A DNA stretch of 64,000 nt. It comes from JBMYYR01 sp965243605 (GTDB taxonomy: Bacteria > Bacteroidota > Bacteroidia > Flavobacteriales > CAJXXR01). Numbering within the stretch: position 1 is the first letter of the stretch; each line of letters starts with the position of its first letter. Both the position numbers and the translations under genes were made by a program. The stretch is from NCBI GenBank assembly GCA_965243605.1, contig CBDEVQ010000055.1, forward strand, positions 62,001 through 126,000, written 5' to 3'. The notes beneath the pieces are model-generated. The model worked only from the letters and a program-made list of their open reading frames with translations, did no database searches and was not told the DNA's origin. This document shows, piece after piece, positions 54,032 to 63,052 of the stretch.

Positions 54032-55966
54032 ATGAAAATATTTACGTTAAAACATATTATTTATACCTGGATCTGTCTATTGAGCTGTACAGTTTTAGCT
54101 CAGGATTCAATTAAAAATAAAGAACCCATTCCTATTCAGGTTAACCGAATAGAAGCCTTGCAAATACAATTAGATACATTGGCAAAATCTCAACCAGGGT
54201 TAGATGCGCAAATGAATTTTAATTTTAGCCAACTTAACATTCAGGAACTATTTAGAGAAATGGGTAGGCGTTCTAAAGTAAACATAGACGTTAACCCTAA
54301 TGTTAAATATAAAATAGTAAATAATTTCTCTAACGTAACCGTAAAAGAAATATTAGTATATCTCTGTAAACAATACCAATTGGATATTGATATTACAGGA
54401 ACAATACTCTATGTATATAAGCATAAAAAAGTGGTTGTTAAAAAGCCAAAAACGTTTATTGTAAATTATAAAAATGAAGTATTGACTCTTGATTTTAAAA
54501 ACGATACGTTAGCTTATGTAAGTAAGGCAATAACTAATGCCACAAATAGAAATATCATACTAAAACCCGAAATTCAACATCAAAAAGTAAATCTATATGT
54601 CAAAGGATTAACATTTCAATCGGCTATAGATAAACTCGCTTTAGCAAATGGGTTAGAAGTGGAGGAGCTTGAAGATGGTACAGTGGTATTAAGTAAAAAA
54701 GCACCGGCAATAGCTAATAATGGACGAAATCATCAGAAATCGAATTCTAGATCATCCAAAAAGAAAAATAATAAAATAAACATATCTAGAGATGTTGTAG
54801 ATTCTACATTAATTAATCTGGAAGCCAAAGAAGTTAAATTAGAAGATGTAATAATAGATTTATTTGAAGAAGTTGGAGCTTCATTTTTTATATACTCAAA
54901 AATTGAAGGAGATATAAATGTGAGATTAGAGCGACAAACTATAGAATCTATATTGGAATATATAAGTACCAATACGAAATATTATTTCACTCAACTCGAT
55001 GTGAACTCTTACAGTTATGGAGAACGTTTAGTAGAAGGAGTCAGATTAAATGAAGTCATTCCAATAAAGTATAGAGATGTTGTTGGAATATTAGATCATT
55101 TTCCTTCGAACATATTAAAAGACATAGAAGTTAAAGAACATCCAGATCTTAATAGTCTTATTGTTAGTGGGTCTCAGAAAAATATTAATGAGATTACCGA
55201 TTTTTTAATGCAAATAGACAAACCAATACCAGTTATTTTAATAGATGTTATTGTTGTAGATTATACCAAAAATAATAGTCTAGAAGCAGGAGTACGTTTC
55301 GGAAACGGAGAAGAACCAGCAATATCTGGAGGGACTATGTTTCCAGATGCCAATTATAAGTTTAGTGCCAATTCTATTAATAAAATCTTAAACTCGTTCG
55401 ATCGTTTTGGAGCTTTAAATTTAGGAGGTGTAAACCCAAACTTCTTTGTTTCGTTAAAAGCATTAGAATCTAATGGGATTATAGATGTTAAATCCACTCC
55501 AAAATTATCCGCACTTAATGGCCAAGAAGCCACATTTACAAACGGTAGCGAAGAGTTTTATTTGGTTGAACAGACCAATGCAATTGGAACCCAAAATCCG
55601 CAATTAGAAACCACTCGAAATTGGAAAAGTATTAAAGCCAGTTTAGATATTAAAATAACACCTAGTGTATCCTTAAATGGAGAAGTCACTTTAATGGTTG
55701 CTTTTAGTCAAACAAGTTTTACAGGTAGAATTGCACCTACAGCACCTCCTGGTGTTGCCGACCGATCGTTAACGTCCACAGTACGTGTTAGAGACGGTGA
55801 TATGATTTTATTAGGTGGTTTAGAGCAAATTGCTAAAAATGATTCAGGAACTGGTGTTCCTTTATTGTCTAGAATACCAATCATTAAATGGTTTTTTAGT
55901 TCAAGAAATAAAACTAAAAACGACTCCAAACTTCATGTATTTATAAAACCAACAGTCCTTTATTAA
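54032..55966 (+). CDS. gspD: Secretin (GspD/PilQ family)
   Basis: 644 aa with a signal peptide (IIYTWICLLSCTVLAQ). STN/N0-like segments (QLNIQELFREMGRRSKVNI; DLFEEVGASFFIYSKIEG), N1/N3 domain (VIPIKYRDVVGILDHF ... HPDLNSLIVSG) and the C-terminal secretin barrel (LKALESNGIIDVKSTPKLS ... GGLEQIAKNDSGTGVPLLSR), ending with FIKPTVLY. Forms the outer-membrane channel. A low-complexity Ser/Lys/Asn linker lies about residues 230-250. Confidence 0.93.
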   Translation: MKIFTLKHIIYTWICLLSCTVLAQDSIKNKEPIPIQVNRIEALQIQLDTLAKSQPGLDAQMNFNFSQLNIQELFREMGRRSKVNIDVNPNVKYKIVNNFSNVTVKEILVYLCKQYQLDIDITGTILYVYKHKKVVVKKPKTFIVNYKNEVLTLDFKNDTLAYVSKAITNATNRNIILKPEIQHQKVNLYVKGLTFQSAIDKLALANGLEVEELEDGTVVLSKKAPAIANNGRNHQKSNSRSSKKKNNKINISRDVVDSTLINLEAKEVKLEDVIIDLFEEVGASFFIYSKIEGDINVRLERQTIESILEYISTNTKYYFTQLDVNSYSYGERLVEGVRLNEVIPIKYRDVVGILDHFPSNILKDIEVKEHPDLNSLIVSGSQKNINEITDFLMQIDKPIPVILIDVIVVDYTKNNSLEAGVRFGNGEEPAISGGTMFPDANYKFSANSINKILNSFDRFGALNLGGVNPNFFVSLKALESNGIIDVKSTPKLSALNGQEATFTNGSEEFYLVEQTNAIGTQNPQLETTRNWKSIKASLDIKITPSVSLNGEVTLMVAFSQTSFTGRIAPTAPPGVADRSLTSTVRVRDGDMILLGGLEQIAKNDSGTGVPLLSRIPIIKWFFSSRNKTKNDSKLHVFIKPTVLY

Positions 55967-55967
55967 T

Positions 55968-57203
55968 ATGCTAGAAAACATATATAAACATAGGTTGTTT
56001 TCACCCAAAAACTATTTTGTTTTAGAAGTTATTTATTCCTCTAGAACAACTTATAGTTTGCATGTACATGAAGTGGTTAGACATAAAAAACAATTTACGG
56101 TTAATACGCTTGATACAAATGTAAGTTTAGATGACTTAAAACGTATTGGTGTTGAAGGTAAATATATTGCTTTACAAATACGAGGTCATGTTTTATTAGA
56201 GGATAGAATTGAATTAGAGGATTCGTTAAACGATTTAAGGGCCTTTAATATTGAACAATATTTTGGATTTGGACACGTTGAAGATTACCTTATTTCGAAT
56301 TATTTTACGTCTAATAAATGCTATTTAACGGCCGTTAGAAAGGAGGTTGTTAAGCAATGGATAGACGATGTTAATACACATGGTTTCCAGGTATTCTCTA
56401 TTTGTTTAGGTGAGAGTGTATTGGTTAATTATTTAAAGGGAATTAATCTAAAACCAAGTATTTATCAATGGGAAGGTAATACTTACGATTGGGATGGTGA
56501 ATATTTTAGTGTTTACAATGGGAACGAAGAGGGACGTTCTTTATTAGATCCTATTGCTGAAAATGAGGATGTTAAATCGATAGATCAAACGGGGTTAATT
56601 GCATTTGCAAGCATTATTTCTCACCATTATAACATTGGAAACCCTCAGCTTTATTTTGATAATTCTAGTATAAAATTAGATGAGCAAAAGGAAAGTTATT
56701 TTATAACCCATTTTATAAAGAAATCGGCAATGGCCATACTACCAATTTTGTTTTTAGGACTATTGGTTAACTTCTTTATGTTTACATCCTATAGTAAAGA
56801 ATATAATACACTCAACGAAACAATAAGTACGAATGAGTTTAAATGGAAAATATATGATAGCCTTAAACAAAAGTTAGAGAAAAATAAACAAGTATTAACC
56901 AGACAATCAAGGTTAGGAAGTTTAACCTATTACGCTGATCAAATTGCACATTTAAGGCCTTATCAGGTGACCTTTACCAAAGTTGATATTTTTCCATTGT
57001 CAGAAAAATTAATGACTTATGATGTAAACAGAGATCATATATTAATTGAAGGATTAAGTTCTAACCATAGCCAGTATCAAGCCTGGATAAAATTATTGGA
57101 TAATACGGAATGGATTAAAACATTAGAAACCATCCGATATAAACGGAATGTAGATTCTGGACAAACAACCTTTACACTTAAAATTGAAATAAAAAATGAG
57201 TAA
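55968..57203 (+). CDS. GspL/PilM-PilN-like assembly protein
   Basis: 411 aa. Cytoplasmic N-terminal region of about 240 residues with an actin-like-fold look, one membrane segment (AMAILPILFLGLLVNFFMF, about 253-271), then a coiled and ferredoxin-like periplasmic domain. This is the GspL (or fused PilM-PilN) topology, and its place before a GspM/PilO-like gene supports it. Sequence conservation is too low for a direct match by eye. Overlaps the next gene by 8 nt. Confidence 0.65.
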   Translation: MLENIYKHRLFSPKNYFVLEVIYSSRTTYSLHVHEVVRHKKQFTVNTLDTNVSLDDLKRIGVEGKYIALQIRGHVLLEDRIELEDSLNDLRAFNIEQYFGFGHVEDYLISNYFTSNKCYLTAVRKEVVKQWIDDVNTHGFQVFSICLGESVLVNYLKGINLKPSIYQWEGNTYDWDGEYFSVYNGNEEGRSLLDPIAENEDVKSIDQTGLIAFASIISHHYNIGNPQLYFDNSSIKLDEQKESYFITHFIKKSAMAILPILFLGLLVNFFMFTSYSKEYNTLNETISTNEFKWKIYDSLKQKLEKNKQVLTRQSRLGSLTYYADQIAHLRPYQVTFTKVDIFPLSEKLMTYDVNRDHILIEGLSSNHSQYQAWIKLLDNTEWIKTLETIRYKRNVDSGQTTFTLKIEIKNE

Positions 57204-57714
57204 TACCTCTAAACTATATGGATTTATAGGAGGTATAATTCTCCTAATACTACTGGCTATTGTTTTTGCAATAAGACCAACATTTACGATATATAACGAT
57301 ATATCTGAGTTAAACGATAAACTGAAAATAAACGGGAATTTAGATTCTGAAATCCAGCATTTAGAAGAAATATTAAAACCTCTAAATACGAATGGAAACC
57401 AAATAGAATGGTCTGATTATAATCAGTTTGCTTTAGCAGAGATAACGAAAAGTACATCAGAAAATAAGGTGAGAATAATTCAATTTCAACCTACACTTTC
57501 TAAAGACTATGAAGACTATAGAGCCAACTTGTTTCAAATTGAGTTAGAAGGGGCTTATATACGTTTGTTAAAAACATTAAAGCAATTAGAACATAATACA
57601 GAACTAGGAGAAATAATTTCTTCCAAGTTGTATATACATAAAGAACGAAAAACAAAAAGCGAATCTGTTCACCTCATTGTTTATTTACAAAGGTTAGAGC
57701 AGCACGTGCAATAA
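57196..57714 (+). CDS. GspM/PilO-like protein
   Basis: 172 aa with one N-terminal membrane segment (IGGIILLILLAIVFAI), a coiled coil (YNDISELNDKLKINGNLDSE) and a small periplasmic domain. Topology and its overlap with the GspL-like gene suggest the inner-membrane platform partner. Confidence 0.62.
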   Translation: MSNTSKLYGFIGGIILLILLAIVFAIRPTFTIYNDISELNDKLKINGNLDSEIQHLEEILKPLNTNGNQIEWSDYNQFALAEITKSTSENKVRIIQFQPTLSKDYEDYRANLFQIELEGAYIRLLKTLKQLEHNTELGEIISSKLYIHKERKTKSESVHLIVYLQRLEQHVQ

Positions 57715-57737
57715 TCTCAGATATTAAAACTCAAATT

Positions 57738-58748
57738 ATGAATACCTTAAAATTTAATCTTTTATATTTAAGTATACTCACAAGTACTCTTGTTTTACTG
57801 GTGTCATGTTCCGAAATTTTTGAAGGTGATTTAAGCGAAGATACATTAGTTGTTATTTCTCCATCCGATGATTTTCAGACTATAAATACGCAAATTCAAT
57901 TTGCTTGGGAGGAATTAGAAGATGCAACATCTTACCATTTGCGAATTGTAACACCAGATTTTTCAAATTTGCAAAGTATAGTTTTAGATTCTTCTATTGT
58001 TGGAAACACTTTTAAAATAACCCTAAATCCAGGGAATTATGAATGGCGTTTGAAAGCAAAAAATGCCATTACTGAATCGAATACAGTTACAGGGGAAATT
58101 GAAATTGATTCAACAGCAGATTTATCCATATCATCGGTTAAATTACTTTCACCTTCAGACCAGATATTTACAAATCAATTGGTACATACATTTGTTTGGG
58201 AAGAAATGTACAATGCCGATCTTTATAGTTTTAAACTAGAGCACGAATACGAAGATACTATCGTTCAAGAATCAAATTATACAAGTGAGGAAATCAGTAT
58301 TAATTTTGCTTACGATGGTATATACGATTGGGAAGTAATAGGGAAGAATAATTTATCTCAAACGGAATCTCAAGTTTCTACAAGACGTCTAACAATAGAT
58401 ACATATAGCCCAAATTTGCCTTTTAATTTAGACCCTGTAGATTCAGTAACAATTCCATTAATTTTAGGGGGAGATTCTTTAGTGAATTTAATATGGAGTG
58501 GAAGTCTTAACGAAGCCAGTACTGCCCCAATAAGAGATGTAATACAAGTGGCAACAAACAATTCATTTCAAAGTGCCAGTTTAATTGAAGAACAAACCTT
58601 GTCTGATATAACAGGTATAGAAAGACAAGTTCAGCTTAAAATATTAGAGTCAGGAACATATTATTGGAGAGTTAAATCTGAAGATCAGGCTCAAAATACA
58701 AGTGGGTATTCCAATGTAAATTCTTTTACAGTTAATTTTACTTTGTAG
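57738..58748 (+). CDS. Lipoprotein with fibronectin-type-III-like repeats
   Basis: 336 aa; lipoprotein signal (TSTLVLLVSC). Three roughly 90-residue modules, each opening like ISPSDDFQT ... FAWEELEDATSYHLRI, LLSPSDQIF ... FVWEEMYNADLYSFKL and NLDPVDSVT ... LIWSGSLNEAS, which look like FN3/Ig folds. It may be a pilotin-like, substrate-binding or surface-exposed part of the secretion machine. Inference from the operon only. Confidence 0.65.
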   Translation: MNTLKFNLLYLSILTSTLVLLVSCSEIFEGDLSEDTLVVISPSDDFQTINTQIQFAWEELEDATSYHLRIVTPDFSNLQSIVLDSSIVGNTFKITLNPGNYEWRLKAKNAITESNTVTGEIEIDSTADLSISSVKLLSPSDQIFTNQLVHTFVWEEMYNADLYSFKLEHEYEDTIVQESNYTSEEISINFAYDGIYDWEVIGKNNLSQTESQVSTRRLTIDTYSPNLPFNLDPVDSVTIPLILGGDSLVNLIWSGSLNEASTAPIRDVIQVATNNSFQSASLIEEQTLSDITGIERQVQLKILESGTYYWRVKSEDQAQNTSGYSNVNSFTVNFTL

Positions 58749-58756
58749 ACTTATTT

Positions 58757-59239
58757 ATGAAAAATAAAACACAAATATTTGTTTTAGGACTTGCTGTTTT
58801 GCTCATCTGGTCTTTGGTTGCATATCGATTTTTTGATTTGAAAAATCCAGATATTACATCCAATAAGCAAACTCAGTTAAGCCCAATACATGAAACATCT
58901 ATAAAAAGTGTAACTCCGTTTGAGTATCATTTAAATTATTCGGAGCCATTTGCAATAAACCAGATTAAGGCTCCTGATAAAACTCTTAAAACAAATAAAC
59001 CTTTAAAGAAAAAACGAATTCCTAAAAAAATAGTTTGGCCAAAAATTACGTTTATTGGAATTATGAGTTCGACTAAAGTTGGAGAAAAAGATTCGTATTT
59101 TGTTGATATTGATCAAAAAACCGAAACCTTAATAAATCAAGATAGTATTGGAGATTTAAAGATTGTATTTTTAACTCCAGATTCTATTAAATTAGAAAAA
59201 GATAAAGAGCAAAAGGTATATCATATTGTTCAAGATTAA
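58757..59239 (+). CDS. GspC/PilP-like periplasmic connector
   Basis: 160 aa with one N-terminal membrane anchor (IFVLGLAVLLIWSLVAY), a Lys/Pro-rich linker and a C-terminal beta domain (ITFIGIMSSTKVGEKDSYFV), the layout of GspC HR or PilP domains that contact the secretin N0 domain. Eight nt after the lipoprotein; it overlaps the next gene by 14 nt. Confidence 0.6.
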   Translation: MKNKTQIFVLGLAVLLIWSLVAYRFFDLKNPDITSNKQTQLSPIHETSIKSVTPFEYHLNYSEPFAINQIKAPDKTLKTNKPLKKKRIPKKIVWPKITFIGIMSSTKVGEKDSYFVDIDQKTETLINQDSIGDLKIVFLTPDSIKLEKDKEQKVYHIVQD

Positions 59240-60518
59240 GAAAATATATAAGCCGATAAAAGGTGATAAACGTATACGTACAAAAGCATATGCCTTAATA
59301 TACGCCATTTTGGTCTTGGTATTAATTGGTGTATTTAGTTCTGTTTATTTAAATATGTATTATTCTAATGAACACAGAAAGTCTATGGTGTTTTTACAGC
59401 AAGATTTAAGGAATGATACAAAGTTAGCCCTTTTAGAATTTTTAAATCTTGAAACTTTAGAGTCCGGAAACTTTCAATACGACAAATCACCACTAAGTAA
59501 GTTTACGATTAAAATAAAACCTTGGGGAGTGTTTGATAGGATATCGATTACGGGAGAACGCCAAACATTTAAAGAAAACTATAGCGTATTAACAGGCTAT
59601 GAAATTAAAACTCCAGAAATGCCTTCATTGTATTTTGAGAATAGGGATGTATTAAAAATTGGAGGTTCAACTTTAATCACAAAAAAAGCGAATGTTCCAC
59701 AGAAAGGAGTAGAAAGAGCATATATTAATTCTAAAGGTAAAACGAGGTCTAAATTAATTGATGGTAAGGTTGAACGTTTTTCTCGTAAGTCAAAAAGTAT
59801 AATGTCAACCATAGATGTATTGCAATTGGAACCAGGTATTGGAACCGAAATTAATACAGGACGCGTAATCCCTTATGAACCCGATAAGAATTACTATAAT
59901 AGTTTTGCCAATGAGGTTTTAATTTTAGATGTTGGATCTTCAGGTATTGTCAATTCTAAAATTAAAGGTCATATAAAAATAATAGCAAACGATTCTATTG
60001 CTATTACAAATCAAGCGAGTTTAAATCAGGTTCAAATTATTAGCCCAAAAATAAGAATAGAGACTAATTTTAAAGGTAATGCTCAGTGTTTTGCAAGTCA
60101 ATTTATTTACGTAGAAAAAGGCGTGGAATTAAGTTATCCTTCGGTATTGTTTTTACATGCAGATTCAATAAATTCTGGAATTATATTAGATGAACATTCA
60201 AAAATAGAAGGGGTCGTGGTCGCCTTTAAAAACAAATACGAAAGGAGCTTAAATCCACAGGTAGAATTTAGGAAAACCTCTAAGATTGTTGGACAAGTAA
60301 TTACTCATCAATTAAATACTCAACCTTCAGGAATACTTTATGGCTCTCTGTTTTTAAACACCATGTTTCTTAAAACCAAATCGTCTATTTATACCAATCA
60401 TTTATTAGATACAGAGATAAACATCAATAAATTACCAGAAGAAAGATTAGGAGTTAACCTTCAAGATTATTCAGGTAAACAAAGGATTATTAATTGGTTA
60501 GACCATAGAACACTATAA
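59226..60518 (+). CDS. GspK/PilX-like protein with prepilin-type leader
   Basis: 430 aa if started at TTG 59226, inside the previous gene; no ATG is found until after the hydrophobic segment. The leader ends RIRTKA, then YALIYAILVLVLIGVFSSVYL. The +5 residue is Ile-Tyr rather than Glu, as in GspK-type minor pseudopilins. The large soluble part holds a parallel-beta-like region (LDVGSSGIVNSKIKGHIKII, VQIISPKIRIET). Tip position in the pseudopilus is a guess. Confidence 0.6.
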   Translation: MFKIKKIYKPIKGDKRIRTKAYALIYAILVLVLIGVFSSVYLNMYYSNEHRKSMVFLQQDLRNDTKLALLEFLNLETLESGNFQYDKSPLSKFTIKIKPWGVFDRISITGERQTFKENYSVLTGYEIKTPEMPSLYFENRDVLKIGGSTLITKKANVPQKGVERAYINSKGKTRSKLIDGKVERFSRKSKSIMSTIDVLQLEPGIGTEINTGRVIPYEPDKNYYNSFANEVLILDVGSSGIVNSKIKGHIKIIANDSIAITNQASLNQVQIISPKIRIETNFKGNAQCFASQFIYVEKGVELSYPSVLFLHADSINSGIILDEHSKIEGVVVAFKNKYERSLNPQVEFRKTSKIVGQVITHQLNTQPSGILYGSLFLNTMFLKTKSSIYTNHLLDTEININKLPEERLGVNLQDYSGKQRIINWLDHRTL

Positions 60519-60520
60519 GT

Positions 60521-60748
60521 ATGGAATTTAAATTAAATATAAGGTTTAAAACGAAACGCCTTAAAGCCGTTTCTTTGTTCGAAACCATTCTTAGTTTATC
60601 ATTAATTATGTTGGCTTTTGGTATTTTATTTCAAACGTTTGTGTGGTCCAAAGGTGTTCAATACGAGCAAATAAGACAACGCATAGAGAAACGAAATATT
60701 TTTTATGAAACGCTGATTAATAAACAAAAACCAGTTCAGATTAATTGA
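60521..60748 (+). CDS. Small prepilin-like protein 3
   Basis: 75 aa. Basic leader of 16 residues ending KRLKA, then VSLFETILSLSLIMLAFGIL with Glu at +5. There is almost no globular domain, so it may be a minor pseudopilin reduced to its helix. Last gene of the operon, 2 nt after the GspK-like gene. Confidence 0.75.
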   Translation: MEFKLNIRFKTKRLKAVSLFETILSLSLIMLAFGILFQTFVWSKGVQYEQIRQRIEKRNIFYETLINKQKPVQIN

Positions 60749-60818
60749 AATAAAGTCTAATAATTCCACATGTTTGTAGTTGTAGTTAAATAATAATATT
60801 TTTACAAAAAAAATAATA

Positions 60819-61514
60819 ATGGTCATATTTAATATTCAAGCAATTGGAGTTGCCTTACTTGCAATTCTATTTTCAATACCTTTTTTAATTGCCCGATACT
60901 TTAATTGGATAGGCGATGAAATGATCTCTATTTTTGTTTGCTGGATGATTTTGGCAGCATCTATAGTAGGTAAATTTAACGACATGGTAGGTCGTCTTTT
61001 TTTCTTACCAATGTGGATAATTAGTATACCACTTCCGTTTTTAATGACCTACGTGCATTACCAATGGACAGGAATAGCAACGACGTTTGGAGTATTTTTA
61101 AGTCCTGTAATTCTTGCTTTACTATATGTTGTATATTCAGATAAAAAAAGAGTAAGTAATCTTAGAACAGAAACCATTAATTTGCCAAATTATGAAGAGA
61201 GCGAAACGGCGTATTGGACGGCTGTAAAGGATGCTATTTTTACACCAACATTTATGAAAATGAATGGTGAAATAGCACAATATAATCTTCGATTAGCCAA
61301 TGAAGTGGCTAAAGTTGATGCCGAAATTCCATCTTTATACGCATTTAAACAAGAAATGACTAGCGTAAGTATGCATTCTAAAAAGGTAGATTCTGATATT
61401 GTTTCTGCGTTTAAGGAAGAAATTAATATGTTAATAGTAAATAGCTCTGAAAGTTTAGATGTTGATGCAAGTGCCGAAGAGCGTACAATTCAAATGTCTG
61501 AGGATGTTGATTAA
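60819..61514 (+). CDS. Hypothetical membrane protein
   Basis: 231 aa with four predicted membrane segments in the first 120 residues (for example AIGVALLAILFSIPFLIA and IATTFGVFLSPVILALLYVVY) and a cytoplasmic acidic tail. No family recognised. It stands 70 nt behind the secretion operon, so linkage is uncertain. Confidence 0.6.
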   Translation: MVIFNIQAIGVALLAILFSIPFLIARYFNWIGDEMISIFVCWMILAASIVGKFNDMVGRLFFLPMWIISIPLPFLMTYVHYQWTGIATTFGVFLSPVILALLYVVYSDKKRVSNLRTETINLPNYEESETAYWTAVKDAIFTPTFMKMNGEIAQYNLRLANEVAKVDAEIPSLYAFKQEMTSVSMHSKKVDSDIVSAFKEEINMLIVNSSESLDVDASAEERTIQMSEDVD

Positions 61515-61597
61515 ATACATTGTTTTACAGGTTTTTATATTGCTTATTTTTATCATATTTGTATAAAGTAATAAAAAAAAATATCTAATAAATTTCA

Positions 61598-62302
61598 ATG
61601 AAAATACATATTCCAAATCCATGTGCTGAATATTGGGGTACTATGTCTCCAAAAGACAAAGGACGTTATTGTGATGTGTGTGAAAAAACAGTCATTGATT
61701 TCACAAAACACAACACCAAGCAAATTAAAGATTTTGTAGATCAACAAAATGGAAGGAAAATATGTGGCCGTTTTCATAATTCTCAACTTTCTGACGACTT
61801 AAGTACTCAAGTGAGTCTGACTATAAAAATGCTAGGTTTATCTTCAGTATTGTTTTTATGGACTACACCTACAAATGCACAAGATAAAGATTCAGTCTGG
61901 TCAAAATGTGAAATTATTACCTATGAGCCAGATTCTACGTATATGTTCATAATGGGAGAATATCCATTAGAAGATCATCATAAAAAAGAAGTCGATTATT
62001 TTATGTTTAATCAGGTTGATCTTGAGCCTGAGTTTCAATGTGGAACGGATAGTCTTAAATCTTATCTAGTTAAAGAATTAAATCATTTGTTTTTAAAAGA
62101 TGGAAAACGTATTGGTAAGGTTTATGTTGAATTTATGGTAGAAATAAATGGAGAGATAACAGAACCGAAAATTATTAGAGGATTATCAGAAGAAATAAAT
62201 AATGAAGTGCATAGAGTGGTCTCTCATTTCCCGGTTTGGCTTCCTGGAATAAAGGATGGAAAGCCTGTTCGAGTTAAATGTGTTCTGCCAATCGTATTTT
62301 AA
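61598..62302 (+). CDS. TonB-like protein with N-terminal Cys-rich domain
   Basis: 234 aa. N-terminal domain IPNPCAEYWGTMSPKDKGRY then CDVCEKTVIDFT ... ICGRF, a Cys motif frequent in Bacteroidota proteins. A membrane segment (LGLSSVLFLWTTPTNAQ, about 85-100) and a C-terminal TonB_C-like domain follow (GKVYVEFMVEINGEITEPKI, then VSHFPVWLPGIKDGKPVRVK). Could connect proton-motive force to a receptor or be a regulator. Confidence 0.75.
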   Translation: MKIHIPNPCAEYWGTMSPKDKGRYCDVCEKTVIDFTKHNTKQIKDFVDQQNGRKICGRFHNSQLSDDLSTQVSLTIKMLGLSSVLFLWTTPTNAQDKDSVWSKCEIITYEPDSTYMFIMGEYPLEDHHKKEVDYFMFNQVDLEPEFQCGTDSLKSYLVKELNHLFLKDGKRIGKVYVEFMVEINGEITEPKIIRGLSEEINNEVHRVVSHFPVWLPGIKDGKPVRVKCVLPIVF

Positions 62303-62331
62303 GTATTGTTAAATAAAAAATTAATCATTGT

Positions 62332-62907
62332 ATGAGATCTGTCAAAGTTTTAAGTTTAATATTTAGTGTATTTCTAATAAGTTGTAGTCTTTTTGAAAAA
62401 GAAGAAAAACGAGTGTTTGGAGATGATACCTTGTCGTTTTATATGAATGGAGAACTTTGGCAGAGTAGTTCTAATAATGGAAGTCCAGGGCTATTTGGTT
62501 CGGCTGATGGATGCTCTATAGGATATGGCACGTATTCTGAGGCGATTGAAATATCATCGTATGAAAATGATGATAATATGCCAACTATTAAAATGGGACT
62601 TAAAACACCAGAAGTAGATAATCCATATTATTTTACGTTTCAAGAAGATACGTTAAATCATGAAATCTCTTATCATAATTATGCCTTTAACTTTATTCGT
62701 TTAAGAAAGATAATTGGGTACAAAAATGTAAAAGCATACCAATGCAAGGGTCATAGTGCTTTTGTTGAATTAACGCGTTATGAAATAGGCGTGGACAGTA
62801 ATGGACAAGCTTACCAACATATAGAAGGGCGATTTGAGGCTACTCTTTATAATACTAAAGATACCAATGATGTTATCTTTATTGAAGATGGGTATTTTAA
62901 TAATTAA
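62332..62907 (+). CDS. Hypothetical lipoprotein
   Basis: 191 aa, lipoprotein signal (LSLIFSVFLISC). The mature part has a beta-rich pattern (TLSFYMNGELWQSSS ... RFEATLYNTKDTND), seen in many Bacteroidota surface lipoproteins with a DUF6252-like fold; assignment is tentative. 29 nt after the TonB-like gene. Confidence 0.6.
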   Translation: MRSVKVLSLIFSVFLISCSLFEKEEKRVFGDDTLSFYMNGELWQSSSNNGSPGLFGSADGCSIGYGTYSEAIEISSYENDDNMPTIKMGLKTPEVDNPYYFTFQEDTLNHEISYHNYAFNFIRLRKIIGYKNVKAYQCKGHSAFVELTRYEIGVDSNGQAYQHIEGRFEATLYNTKDTNDVIFIEDGYFNN

Positions 62908-63052
62908 TACGCTTTTAATGAATGCTATAAACAACGTTAGGACATTTATTACTAAGATATAAAAGACCTGTATGATAAAATAATGTTTAATTTAAACGTT
63001 TACTTTATATTCGGTTAAGTTTGTATAACTTAATTTGGTATGAAATAATATT

